Source: Symsagittifera roscoffensis (lineage: Eukaryota > Xenacoelomorpha > Acoela > Convolutidae). Taken from it: DNA of 64,000 bases. The notes under the pieces were generated by a model. The model made no database searches. It was not told the DNA's origin and was given only the letters and a program-made list of their open reading frames with translations. The translations under genes were made by a program, and so were the position numbers. The stretch covers positions 22,595,194-22,659,193 of the forward strand of contig NC_087071.1 in the NCBI RefSeq assembly GCF_963678635.1, written 5' to 3'. Positions 29,320 through 40,429 of the stretch are shown piece after piece; within the stretch, counting starts at the first letter, position 1; each line of letters starts with the position of its first letter.

Positions 29320-30382
29320 TTAACTGTTCAGTTCTGTCTTTATAGGGGGGATTCGTAATAACGCACCATGGGGGGGGGGGGAGGGGCAGTTAACAAAATC
29401 CCTTACGACTACTGAAACTGCTGCAGGAGATGATGATGAGAAGGAAGTATAATCAGCTGGTTTTAGCAAACGCATGTCATCTTCGTTTTCTGTGATATTG
29501 TTTGAGCTCAAAGCTTCTGAAATGCAAGACTGATTTTTTCCTGAAAAACTCACAAGAAGTGATGATATGTTCAAAGTAGCCCATAATAATACTGGCAAGG
29601 ACAATTAGTTTTTTCTCTCATAACTTATAAAACTAATTGAATTTGAAAAAGCACATAAATTGAGTATTATTTTGGTATTATATTAAGAGGGCGAAGATGT
29701 CACAATCTGTTTCACGAAGGAACTTTGGTCTGGTTTCATACTTTACAATTTTGGCCGTCTGATGCTAAAAATTGTAACGCGCTTCTTGAAAGCTAAATAC
29801 GAATTCATAGTTGCGTTTTTGTCTTTTGCGCTGTAAAGCTGGGGCGGATTTATAGGGGTTGCGGGCGGGGCGGATTAAGGGTTCTGTATAGCAGGGGCGG
29901 GAAATATTTTAAGATATCCATTTTTGGCTGACGGACCCAAAAATTTTTCTAAAGGCGCCTTTGGCGCCATTATATTCTACGTTTGAGGGGGAGCGCCCGC
30001 CGGAAAAGAAGCGCTGAAATTTTGGCCATTCCAGGGTCTTTTTAGTATCTTTGGTAGCTCGGAAAATCAAATTGGTTGGCCTAAAAAAAGGTCGACCCCC
30101 TAGAAAAATCCTAGATCCGCCCTGCGGTAAAGTATACATTTTACAGAAATATAAAAATATCGCGTGAACTACCAAAAAAGTGAACACTCCATAGAGTGAG
30201 CAAAATTGAAAATTATCTATAGCTGTATTTATCCCAAGATGAATTTTAATTAAGAAATTAATTAAAAACAAACCGTGTTCTTGATTGTCTGAAACTTCCA
30301 AATCAAGGTTGGAGTCTGAGCTAGACGCGTTCGACAGGCTCGAATAATGAAGCGAATCGCTTTCTTCGTATATAAATTCCAT
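29320..30382 (-). CDS. Two-exon host gene, short acidic Ser-rich protein
   Basis: Exon 1 is 30274-30382 (ATG at 30380-30382), 36 codons plus one base, ending CACG/GTTTGT. Exon 2 is 29320-29540, preceded by the acceptor TTTTTCAG. The phases match and join Gly across the junction, giving about 109 residues: an acidic Ser-rich start (EFIYEESDSLHYSS), then NNITENEDDMRLLKP, a Ser/Pro-rich stretch and the end IKTELNS. The 733-bp intron contains a copy of the GGCGCC dispersed repeat (29841-30124). No family is recognised; the splice agreement is the main support. A poly-C run encodes part of a Pro stretch and may be a consensus risk. Confidence 0.5.
29841..30124 (+). repeat. GGCGCC dispersed repeat, copy A
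   Basis: Begins GGGGCGGATTTATAGGGG and ends CCTAGATCCGCCCT, so its ends are inverted repeats. It contains the palindrome GGCGCCTTTGGCGCC near 29955. Sits in the intron of the gene above. Related copies lie at 34534-34902, 36220-36408 (inverted) and 61171-61520. Confidence 0.75.
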
Positions 30383-32650
30383 CGCACTGTTTCATGCAGA
30401 TTGCAACGAATCTTTCACAAAAAGATAATACCAAACAGTGTAAAAAAGCTGCTATTATAAACTTAATCCTTAATCATCAAAATATGTTTTGAACTTTTCA
30501 GACTTGCAGATGATATGTCAACCAGATAAATCAATCAAATAAATATATGCTTAGGATAAATTTCAAAAACCACAACACATTGTTGTTTCGTAAACAAAAG
30601 ACAAGCCTTTGAAAAAGCTTTAATTCAGATGACTACGCTAGATTTTTGGTAACTCTACTTTATGAAAGAGATTTGAAAGCTAGATAGATTAGTACGCGCG
30701 ATTTGCTTGATTCAACTGAGCGTACAGTCACGGGATACATAAAAGCTCATACGTTATAAATTCAAGACGAGCAAATGTATTACGTTTTTTGTTTTCTCTG
30801 CGACTATTTAAAAAAAAGGGTTTGAGTTTTCGAAGATACAAATTTTGAAAAAAGATACAAATTATTTGAAAAAAAAAACTAACCGCATTTGAATTATGTG
30901 AGAAAAATTAATATAGATTTTCGTAGTCTTGTACAAATTGTTAATATAATCGGTTCCCATTTGCTCTCCAGGCAGCGAAATTGATCATAATATGATGTAT
31001 TCTATTTTTTTCGGAAATTATTTCATTTTATTCCCTTTCAAATTTATTTGAATGGAGCTTGTTTCAATATTATGTTTTGCTTTCATTTTTGCATACTTCA
31101 CGGGAGTAATGCAAACGTTTCACAAATTGCTGCGAAAACGTTCTGATTGTACGGCCCACTCGAATTTTAAACCACTCGATTTTTAAAAGTTATGGCAAAA
31201 AAAAAGAAAATATGGTGCAGACCCCCATATTTTCTTTTTTTGCCATAACTTTTGATGATAGCAATGGCTTTCTATTTAAACGACCTGGTTGAAAGTCACA
31301 ATTAAGCCAAGTGACGGTGCTAAAAGCACAAATCTGCGGTGATTAGAAAGGTAAAAACTGAGCCGTCATGTGCTTTTCTGTGCCATCGGTTGGCTGCCTT
31401 ACGTCATATAGTGGCCTGAAAAAGTTATTTTAACGGTAGAAGATTCAGAAAAGTAGAAGTAAAAAAGCGCTGCGCAGCTTAAAAGTGATACTCATTGAAA
31501 CAACAAGTAATCACTTCTAGATCATAATAGCATAAGTTTATTGCGTGCGTTGAAATTTTCAAATTTGCGCGAACTTGAGTAAAATGACAACAATCGACTA
31601 TTTTTCTACAACTTGTTAGTCTCCGTAAGAGCGAAAAATCATCGATTATGACCGATTCAAATAGAATTAAAAAAGCTTTGAAAACTAGCAATTTAATTTC
31701 ATTTAATCTATTAAGGTTGATTAGTTTTTACTTTTATAGTGTCTGACAATGAAACCAAAATATATTTGAGTAATCACAATTTGAAAAATCATATTTCGAA
31801 GACGTAATTTAGTCAGTGTACTATAGATAGCTTTATATTAGAATTCTTCTTTCAATGGAAACAACCTCTCAAACAAAACCGAGAATTTGAGAAATTGGCG
31901 AATTTTCTCGTCGTGACCAAAAAAGTTTCACTGTACGAAAGTTGAAAAAAGTATCAAAAATCAAATTCTACCCTAAATTGCCCAGAAGGCAACCGTGCGT
32001 AGTCTCGCATTGTTCAATTGAGTATGATTACTCTAAAAATTGGCGTTAGTTACCTTTTTTCAAACGCAAAACTCATTCATATATGATTTACAATTTGAAT
32101 TGACAAGGTATATAAACAAGCCTTTAAAAGTTTATGTGCAAAATTGTTAAAATTTTGTGCACCTCATTCCCGCAGTGACCAAAATGGATTACAACCGATA
32201 GCCTACAGAAAAAGTATACAGAATTCTGATCAATTGTCATTTCTATACAGTAAAACTTCGAATACTTTTTTTTGATAATGATCTTTATACAGTTTCTTCT
32301 CGTATTATTTTTTCGCGCTTTAGTTTTCACAAATATTATCGTTAGATTATTTACATATTATATAATAACTAAATAAAACTTACTACAACCTATTTAAAGA
32401 TTAGAGACTATCTAGAGATAGAATACGGGTTATATAAAAATTTTATACAGATTATTCACCAATAGTGTACAGATTATCCTAAAATTATATCCAGGTTATA
32501 TACAGATTAGTCACCGTTTTTTTACTGTTTTTATACATTATTTGCACACAATTTATACATATAATCTACAGCTAATATACTGATTTTTTCGTTTACTTTT
32601 GCCTCTGTAGCAATACCAGTAAAATGGGTAAGGCGACCAACATAACGGTT
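30383..32650. other. Long stretch without a supported gene
   Basis: AT-rich, with stops in all frames. The only clear structure is the hairpin at 31185-31253. Around 32340-32560 there is a run of short TATA/ATTATA-type repeats (ATACAGATTA, TATATACAG). Confidence 0.5.
31185..31253. repeat. Hairpin with ~29-31-bp arms
   Basis: AAAAGTTATGGCAAAAAAA...AATATGG is followed after about nine bases by its complement; the arms differ only in A/T run length. It may be the core of a MITE. Confidence 0.8.
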
Positions 32651-32659
32651 TTGAAAGGT

Positions 32660-33900
32660 GCAGGGTATGCAGTTCTGGTATTTTTTGTACCGGTAATAAA
32701 AAGCAAAAATTAGTTTTCAAGTAAAGCTTAGTACAAACAAACTTGGGAGGTCGTGAAAAGGCAATTGCTGTCAATGTGACGCCTCTGAGCCACGATTTAC
32801 CACTTCTACACAACCAGATCCTAAAAAATCAATTGTCCGGTTTATTGACCAATACAGCATAAGTTGTTCATACCATTTAACAAAAGAAATATCTGCATGA
32901 AATCACCATCATCCAAGTTTTGTGATGTACACCTGATAGCAAAAGAGAAACAAAAAGCAACTACCAAAATAACCTTTCACAAACCTTTGCTAACCTTGAA
33001 TGTAAAGCTCTTTGAAGTTAGACAGTATCTTGTTTTGTAGAAGTTTGTCTGTATTAATCAGCAATTGAATGTTGATCAATTTTTAAAAGAAATTTGAAAA
33101 TTAGACTCTTTTTCTTCTACAAGTGATTGTACTCAAAGTTTTCAAACATTTTGTTCTTTTTGATCCATAGAAAAAGCATTCCATTTCAACTGTGGCTATG
33201 CAATTATTTATTTGGATACATGCATGCTGTTTGTTCGAAAATTTAATAAGAGTTGTCATCTATTCAAAAAATTCAATTTTTTCCATGTCTAAAACTTGTG
33301 TTTGTTTTTCTGAAAATCTCAAAGTATCCGTCCTCTGTAAGAAGAAAATTAACCTTAGCATTCAATTTTAGAAATACTCAATTTCCCTAAACTCTTTTTT
33401 TTGCTGCCCATATGTCAAAAAACCAAACTGTATACTTGGTTCAATGAAAAACTAGTAATGCTGCACTAGGGTATTATGTTGAAAATGCATTTTTAGGAAC
33501 ATAACTTTTATGAGAAAATTTCTGATTTAGTGCTTAATATAAGATATGGTTTTAATAAGCTAAGTTTTTGTCTAAATTTACTCCTAAAACCTCCATTTTG
33601 GAGGAAAACCCAGTGTTTTATTCATCCATTGATACATTAAAATGTCAATTTTGTTTCTAAAATGAAAAATACTGAGTTAATTTTTGTTTACCATCAAATT
33701 AATTCCATACCATCCAGCTGGATATGTCACTCGAGACATTTTTTGTCATGGTCATCTATTTTTCCGTTCAGATTGGTATCATCAGCAAACATAGTGACAT
33801 CAAAACTGCGGCAAGTATTTGCTAGATCATTACCATAAATCAGAAACCAAAAAAGAACTAACTATTTACACTGATCAACTATAATCTCGCTTTCTAAAAT
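32660..33900 (-). mobile_element. LINE copy, family A, inverted relative to 25925-27480
   Basis: On the minus strand, GNDLANTCRSFDVTMFADDTNLNGK (broken over 33770-33850) is the RT catalytic FADD block. SIQFGFLTYG near 33430 is the C-terminal block. From about 33180 down to 32690 the sequence is alignable to 27026-27450, including GGATCAAAAAGAA, CACTTGTAG and the terminal CAGAGGCGTCACATTGACA. Frames are broken. Two copies of one LINE thus face each other 5 kb apart across the scaffold gap. Confidence 0.75.
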
Positions 33901-34533
33901 AAAAAACGCAATTTAGAAGATCATCCTTTTTTCACTTATGAGGCATAGAAATGAAAAAGTTTTCTACTTATAGTGATAAATTGAAATAGTTTGAGATAGT
34001 AGACATTTCAACTGACAGTCACGGTGAAATCCACCAGTTTTTGACCAAATTTATCCTCACCCATTTAACCATTATTTAAAAGGACTATTCAAAATATCAT
34101 ATTAACCGGTACCTAATTGAAATTTTCCTGAGCCAAAGTTGATTGTATCACATAATAGCACAACAGTAACAGTTAAAAATTATGAAAATTTTGTAAATCA
34201 GTAAATTTGATTTAATTTTGATTTTACCGCCCCTCTTTAGTTTTTGTCCTACTGTAAAATCCACCAAACAAAAAATTGTAGAATTCGTCCTAAAACAGCT
34301 TTTCAGCAGCCTGCGTTTTCCAACGGCCTTCACGCGCGGCAACGCTTCACATCTTTCTTCGCCAGAGGTTGTTTGTAAACAATTTACTTCTTCGAGGTTG
34401 TCAAGCACACACCTTTGTTACGCATCAGAGCTCTCAAGTTAATCAGCGACTGAGTTATTAAAATAGACGAAATGTGCGGATATAAAATTAAGACGAAACG
34501 TCAATTGTTTTAAACCTGTTAGATGAATGTGCT
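33901..34533. other. No gene supported
   Basis: Opposed ORFs at 34148-34408 and 34218-34442 overlap on both strands over a GC-richer patch (34290-34400). I cannot choose between them. Confidence 0.35.
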
Positions 34534-34902
34534 TACAGGGGCATTTACGAGGGGGCGGGAAGGGAGGCAGACCCCTTCCTCCCCTCAGGGATTCGACCCC
34601 CTCACCAACCGAAGGGTTCCCTCTTTGATATTATTTGTTTTGCCATGTTTTGTCGACCAAAGTTCAAATTTTTCTAAAGGAGCCTTCGGCGCCAACATAT
34701 ACTAATTTTGAAGCGAAGTGCGTGCCGAAAAAATGTTTCATTGGAGTTTTCCAAAAAGTGCACAACAATTTTCTCAAAATTTGCTTGCGATGCAAAAACA
34801 ATGTCAAAATAGGTTCTTTAAATTTTTCTGGGAGCGCCTGGATAATCAATTTGATCGCCTGAAAAAAGATCGTCCTCGACCAATTTCCAAATCCGCCCCT
34901 GT
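34534..34902 (+). repeat. GGCGCC dispersed repeat, copy B
   Basis: Shares TTTTTCTAAAGGAGCC, CGGCGCCAACATATACTAATTTTGA and the end AAATCCGCCCCTG with copies A and D, with a divergent interior. Confidence 0.65.
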
Positions 34903-34935
34903 CTGCTTGCAATTAATTTATTTGTATTATGTGCT

Positions 34936-35430
34936 TGCCCGGGTTGAGCTCACATTGATTGTTAGCCATAAAAGAATGAAATAAAAACGGCGATCGCCAA
35001 CAATGAAGGATCGATGTTCATTGCCACATTAGCAGTTTTATTGAAAAATTATCGCTAATTTGGCTAATTTTGAGCGATGAACCGCGATAAAAAAACGTAT
35101 CAAAGTGAGCTAAAATAGTTATTAAACAGTGTTACGATCACGCATCCAACAGGTGTGTAGGCATGTATCCTACCTCTGCGCCATCCAGCTTCTGCAACAC
35201 TCAAGTCAAAGAGCTTATCAAATAAAACTCTCATTTGAAAGCTGCTAAAATGAGTTAAATTGTCTAAAGTTTTAGAGATGATTTTCTACGGAATCTTTTC
35301 TGAAATAGCTCAGAAACATCACTGGTTTAGCTATACAAAAAAACTCTGAATTATACCAGAATCGGCATTGGAAAGTAACGACTACTGGGATACTACAGAA
35401 AAAGCAAAAATTAACAGTGGTAATGCAACG
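34936..35430 (+). repeat. Left arm of a large inverted repeat pair
   Basis: Starts CCCGGGTTGAGCTCACATTGA, includes GGCGATCGCC and CGATGTTCATTGCCAC, and ends after GGGATACTACAGAAAAAGCAA. The same order is found in reverse at 37835-38575. Confidence 0.75.
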
Positions 35431-36219
35431 CGGTTGCTGTTTATAAATGAAGTGATAAGAATGATCTGTATAAAGCTTGATTTTGATGCCACTGTTTGGC
35501 GTATACTTGAAAAGAATGTGTTTAACATGTCAGGATGGGTATAAGATTTCTTAGAGGGGGTGTAGGGTGAATTTCATTTTTTGAAAAACGCTTTGTGTGC
35601 ACTTTTTTAGGTCGAACAATTTTTTTTTCCATAACTCTCCCAAACAACAATAAAGACCTTCAAATGATAGAAATTTCAGAGCCGTAAGCTGTTTTTTTGG
35701 GGAAAAAAACAAGCTATTTTAAAAAAAAATTGCGTTTTTGCGGCACAGTTGCTTGTCGAAAATAGTATATAGGCGTCAAAGTAAGAGAAAATCAGCTACA
35801 TTAAACTGGAAATTCAACTAGAAAAAACAATTGAGTTATCAACTTACTCTTTTCAAGGTAAAATTATGGGGTGTAGCTAGTCCACAAAAACTCTCCGAGA
35901 AATGGTATTTAATCCTATGTTATTTAATTTTCTAGTTGAAAACCATTCTGAAAACGCTCAAGTATTTTCATCGTTTCATAGGGAGTGAAAAAATTTGTTA
36001 TTGAAGTTGGTCATCAATACATTAAAAAACTCTCAAATCCAGACATTTCACACATTTCAGCGGCATTTCATGTTGATTTAGAGAAGTTTCAACCAGCCAA
36101 ATTATAGTAGCCGAGCTAATATATTTTTTCAAACTCAATTTATATTCAAATTGCATTTCCGTAAACTGTGCATTGTCAAAGGCAGTTTTCGTAACAATGG
36201 ACATATAGAAGATTTTCTC
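35431..36219. other. No gene supported
   Basis: AT-rich, with nothing coding visible. Confidence 0.4.
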
Positions 36220-36408
36220 GAAGGGAGGGGGCGTCTTTTCAGGAAATTTTCGAAAAGTTTCTCGACCTCTTTTTTTCGGTCGACCAAACTGATTTTCCAA
36301 GCTCTCGCTAAAAATAGTACATATTTGTACCAAAGACACCTTCGGAAAAAATGTATGGTCAGTCATCCATTCGTATCCCTCTCCTCCAACCCCTAAATCC
36401 GCCCCTGT
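36220..36408 (-). repeat. GGCGCC dispersed repeat, copy C (inverted, shortened)
   Basis: On the minus strand it begins CAGGGGCGGATTTAGGGG, shared with the other copies, and includes GGTCGACC near 36280. The GGCGCC palindrome is degraded here. Confidence 0.6.
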
Positions 36409-37834
36409 TCGTAACCATAAGAAGAAAAACGACAGTCAAAATATAAAAACATTTTTTTCTTCTTTTGCATCAGCAAACTCAAACAACACTGCTCGTATCA
36501 GGGCGACGGCCCGAATGTTCCGACTGACTTTTAAGTTCTATAGAGTAGTGATCGAACTAAAAAAGTTTTTGAAAAACAAATTTTTAGAAAACAAATTTTA
36601 GAAAAACAAATTTAGAAAAACAAATTTTTTTTCTTACTATTAAGCTTTTTGGAAGAAAGCGAGAGTTCAAAACTTTCGCAGGCCTCAGGTAATTTGATGC
36701 AATCTTGCAAAATCTATAAATTAAAGACAAAATTTCAAAAAAAAATGTCAAGTGTTTTTTGTTGCAGCGTGTGCGATGGAATAAGCATCATCTCTTGGCT
36801 TTTTTTCGTTTTTATCGAAACCCACAAAAATTACAATATAAAGATTTTTTGAACCGGAAAAATGATGCATTGAATTCATTAAAATGATAAATTTCGTGCA
36901 ATTAATTTTTTCAATCAATATTCTTTTTATGGCTCGTTATTTTTGTTTTTGTATAGAGCGTTGCGATAGGGTTCGCATCTTCAAATTTATGATAAAGTCG
37001 GAGCAAAAAACAAACGATTTTTTTAAAATTGACTCTGTTAGATGTGATCTGTAGCTTTATGTTTGCCAAAAAGCTGAAATTTCTATTGCTTATTTTCAAG
37101 GAATTTAGGATAGAAATTTCTCCGGCACTAATGCGTTTTTTTTGGGAGATCAAGTTTGAATGATTTTTGAGCTCGGATTCATGAAAAATTTTTGTCCGTG
37201 ATAACTTTTCCAATTGTCATGCTTCAAACTAAAAATTTCAGCTATTTTCAACTTTGGTATCAATATGTTTCCGTTCAAAAAGAAATTTGGTCCAAGTGAT
37301 ACGTGGCAAGATGTTAAAGCAATCGCCTCGAAATCCTTGCGCGTGGAGAAAAATTTGAATTTTGAGTAAGATTTTCAAAGTTTCCCTTCTTTCTAGACAC
37401 TTTTTGTTGGTGGCTTCTGTTGAAGGCTTTTTAAAAACATAAACGTACAATCTAATGGCAATGAAACTATTGATGCTTGAAAACAATTCAACCGATTTGC
37501 AATAATAAATACTAATATTTCTGACAAAAGTTTTTTTTTGGCTCGAAAACAACAAAAGTCGATACCAACTTTGAGAGGTTATAAAACTGTTATAATTTTT
37601 AGTTGGCTGTATATTTTAATTTAAAAATTGAGAACTTATGCACAAAATGCTCTTTCAAATAAAATTTTAATTGACAGAAAAACACGATCACGAAAAATCA
37701 CTGTGATTTATATAAAAACTATGAGAAGTCAATGGGATGACAAATGATGATAAATAACCGAAAACTAAATGAAGATCAAATTTTCGAGATTTTATCACCC
37801 GGAATGAAGCCACTCCGATAATAATTGCTTTTTC
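36409..37834. other. No gene supported
   Basis: Includes a short run of GAAAAACAAATTT units (36560-36630). The other ORFs are A/T-rich shadows. Confidence 0.4.
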
Positions 37835-38575
37835 TGTAGTATCCTAGTGATTGCTATTTTCCAGCGCTGATTTATATATAGATCAGAGTTTTTTGCATAA
37901 CTAAACCTGCGATATTTCAGAGCTATTTCAGTAAAGATTCCGCGGAAAAGCAGCGCTAAAATTTAAGAAACTTCAACTCATTGCAGTAGCTTTCAAATAA
38001 AAGTTATAGTTGATAAGCCCTTTAACTTTCATTTTGCTAAAACTGAATGTCGCAGAGGTGGCAATTGTCTTCAAAGCTAACGGTTGCGGGAGCGAACCCC
38101 CGCATTTCACTGTTTCTGCTCATTTTGATAGGTTTTTTATCGATGTTTCATAGCTAAATTTTGTCAAATTAGCAATAGTCCATCGATAAATTTGCCAAGC
38201 TGGCAATGAACATCGATACTTCATCGATGGCGATCGCTGTTTTCTAGTAGTCTTTTAATGATTGCAGTCAATTCCTAATAAAATTTGTAACAAAATATAT
38301 CTAAGGCCTGATGGTACGGAATTAGGATATATGTCTTCAAGGCTGATGATTGCGGGAGCGAACCCCGTTAGTTTACTGTTTCTGCTCAATTTGATAGGAT
38401 TTTTATTGGTGTTCGATCGCTAAAAAATAACACTTAACCAATTTAGCAGTAATCTATTGATGAATTTTGCAATTGTGGCAATGAACATCGATAACTCATC
38501 GATGGCGATCGCTATTTTGTTTCAGTTTTTTATCGCTAACTTTCAATGTGAGCTCAACCCGGGCTTGCAATTCAG
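37835..38575 (-). repeat. Right arm of the inverted repeat pair, with an internal duplication
   Basis: Reverse complement of 34936-35430. It carries the block GGGAGCGAACCCC...CATCGATGGCGATCGCT twice (about 38088-38250 and 38345-38520), which accounts for its greater length. The outer edge is TCAATGTGAGCTCAACCCGGG (about 38548-38570). Confidence 0.75.
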
Positions 38576-39389
38576 TAGAAGTACAAAAACATCAATATCA
38601 AAAACCTAGTAACACTATCAAAACTGTAACTATTAGTTTTTGCAGTTTTACTAATTCTTGAGACATCATAAATCAATTCATTTTGAAATGACTTCAGACC
38701 CAGATCAAGTTTTCTGAGCTACATTAACTTTTCGCTCACGCAAAAAGAGAGTAAAATTTATTGTGTTTCTGTACACAAACGATCTCTTTCTTATCTAACA
38801 TTTGCTTATCTGTTTCTTATCTAACAAGTCTGCTCGCACATCATGGCAAAGCCCTGAATGTTCCGACTATCTCTTAATTCATATCGAATTTTGGGAAAAA
38901 AATATTGAAAACTTATAAATTTTGGACAATATCAAAATGTGAAATGTTGAGTCGTACGAATTTAATACGACCGATCTGATTAGCTAGCCTCAATTAAATT
39001 TGGAGCGATTTTGTTGTGTAGGATAATTCGCTACGCATAAATAATTCTCGTTAAGCTATCAGTTACTGGGAGAAAAGTGTTTGTAAATAAGAAATCGGTA
39101 ATTCAAATCCCACGATGACATTTTTATCTGACTGAAAAACTCTAGAAATAAAAATCATTCTACTAGAAACAAGATTTTCAAAAAATTTAAAATCTGCTAA
39201 AGAATTCGACTGAAAAAAAAACCGTTATTTTTCGTCAGAAACAAAAATTTGGTTCTGTACGGGTCTGGATTAGTTAATATTTTTTATTGAAAAATTGTAT
39301 AGAAAATAAATTTCTGGCAAGTATTGAGTTGTTTGGCTAGTGGTGTTATTATAATTAGTACTTATATTTTAGTTCGGCACTTCTGTGTT
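38576..39389. other. 3' flank of the coiled-coil gene
   Basis: No ORF. On the minus strand AATAAA occurs at 39283-39288, about 100 bases past the stop at 39390, and could serve as the polyadenylation signal of that gene. Confidence 0.5.
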
Positions 39390-40429
39390 TTAGGTTGTTG
39401 TCAGATTTAGTTTTTTCGAATTATTTTCGTATGCCGGTGGGTTCATTCCGTTGCATTCCAAATGCTTTCTTAATTGGTCTGCCAAGTTATCGATTTCTTG
39501 AATAAGCCCATGTGCTGTACTTCGTAGCTTCATTGTCCCATTTTTGAAGCTTTCAGCAGCTGAAGCCATTGCTTCTTTTTCAGCTTCTGTTTTTTGCAGT
39601 CTTAGTTCCAGTTCATTAATCTTAGTTTCCAGTTCTTTGTCAGGTGAAGACTGGTTCCCAAGCAAGCCGTGCTTAAATTGACCAGTTTCAAACTCAATTC
39701 CTTCAATTATCAGTTCTTTTGACTGGCCTCCTTTCGTCTTCATACATATCTTGTGAACTCTCTTAGCATTTTTGAGCCATTCTGAACACGCGTCTATATG
39801 TTCAGTTTTGGTATTTTCAACATTTTGGCGTTCAGTTTCCAGGTCAGTTTCTAGGGCGTCAGTGTGAAAACTTTGGGATTCAGTAGCAATCGAAGCTTCT
39901 TTTTCTTGAATTTTAAGCTCCAACAGTTCGATTTGTTTTTGAATCTTTTCGGTTTCGAAAACGACTTCTGTGGGCGCAGATTCTTTTTCAGATTTGCTTA
40001 TCGCCAACGCAGCTTTCTTACTTGTTGCACATCCTGCTTGTCTTCTTTCCGCCTCGGATTCTTGCAGCCTTTTTTGTAGTTCTGCAAAATTGAGCTCAGA
40101 CTTTTCAACTTTGAAAGCAATTTCTTCGAGCAATTTCTTCTGCAAATGACGAATTTCGTTCCGAAGACTTTTGCTTTTGCATGTATGTGTCTCAATCACA
40201 GAATCAAACTCGGATCGAAGTTTGCTCAGCTCACGGTCAAGCCTTGTGACGCGTCTTTTCGCACCTAGTTTTTGCGTTTCAACTCCAATTCTTTCGAATT
40301 TAATCCCAGTCGTTTCGTTTTCAGCTGGCTCTGAAATTTGGCTTCCGTTGATTACGTGGCTTACGTTGTCAAGCTGGTTCTGGATTTTTTTCTTAATTCT
40401 GATTCAAGGTGATCCCCAGACAAAATATC
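39390..40429 (-). CDS. Last exon of a coiled-coil protein gene
   Basis: A good acceptor (ACTAAACTTTTTAG) precedes 40429. The exon starts DILSGDHLESELRKK. A run of seven A (plus-strand T at about 40385-40391) then shifts the frame by one; beyond it the frame stays open to TAA at 39390, about 330 codons. The sequence is a long charged coiled coil (LRNEIRHLQKKLLEE, KIQKQIELLELKIQEKE, LETKINELELRLQKTEAEKE) with heptads and a short non-coil tail (ECNGMNPPAYENNSKK). One extra or missing A would reconcile both parts, so the shift may be a consensus error. Function unknown; a cytoskeletal or scaffold role would be a guess. Confidence 0.7.

Noticed and set aside
34148-34442. Opposed ORFs over a GC-richer patch
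   Set aside because: Neither has splice sites or a recognisable domain, and both cannot be right.
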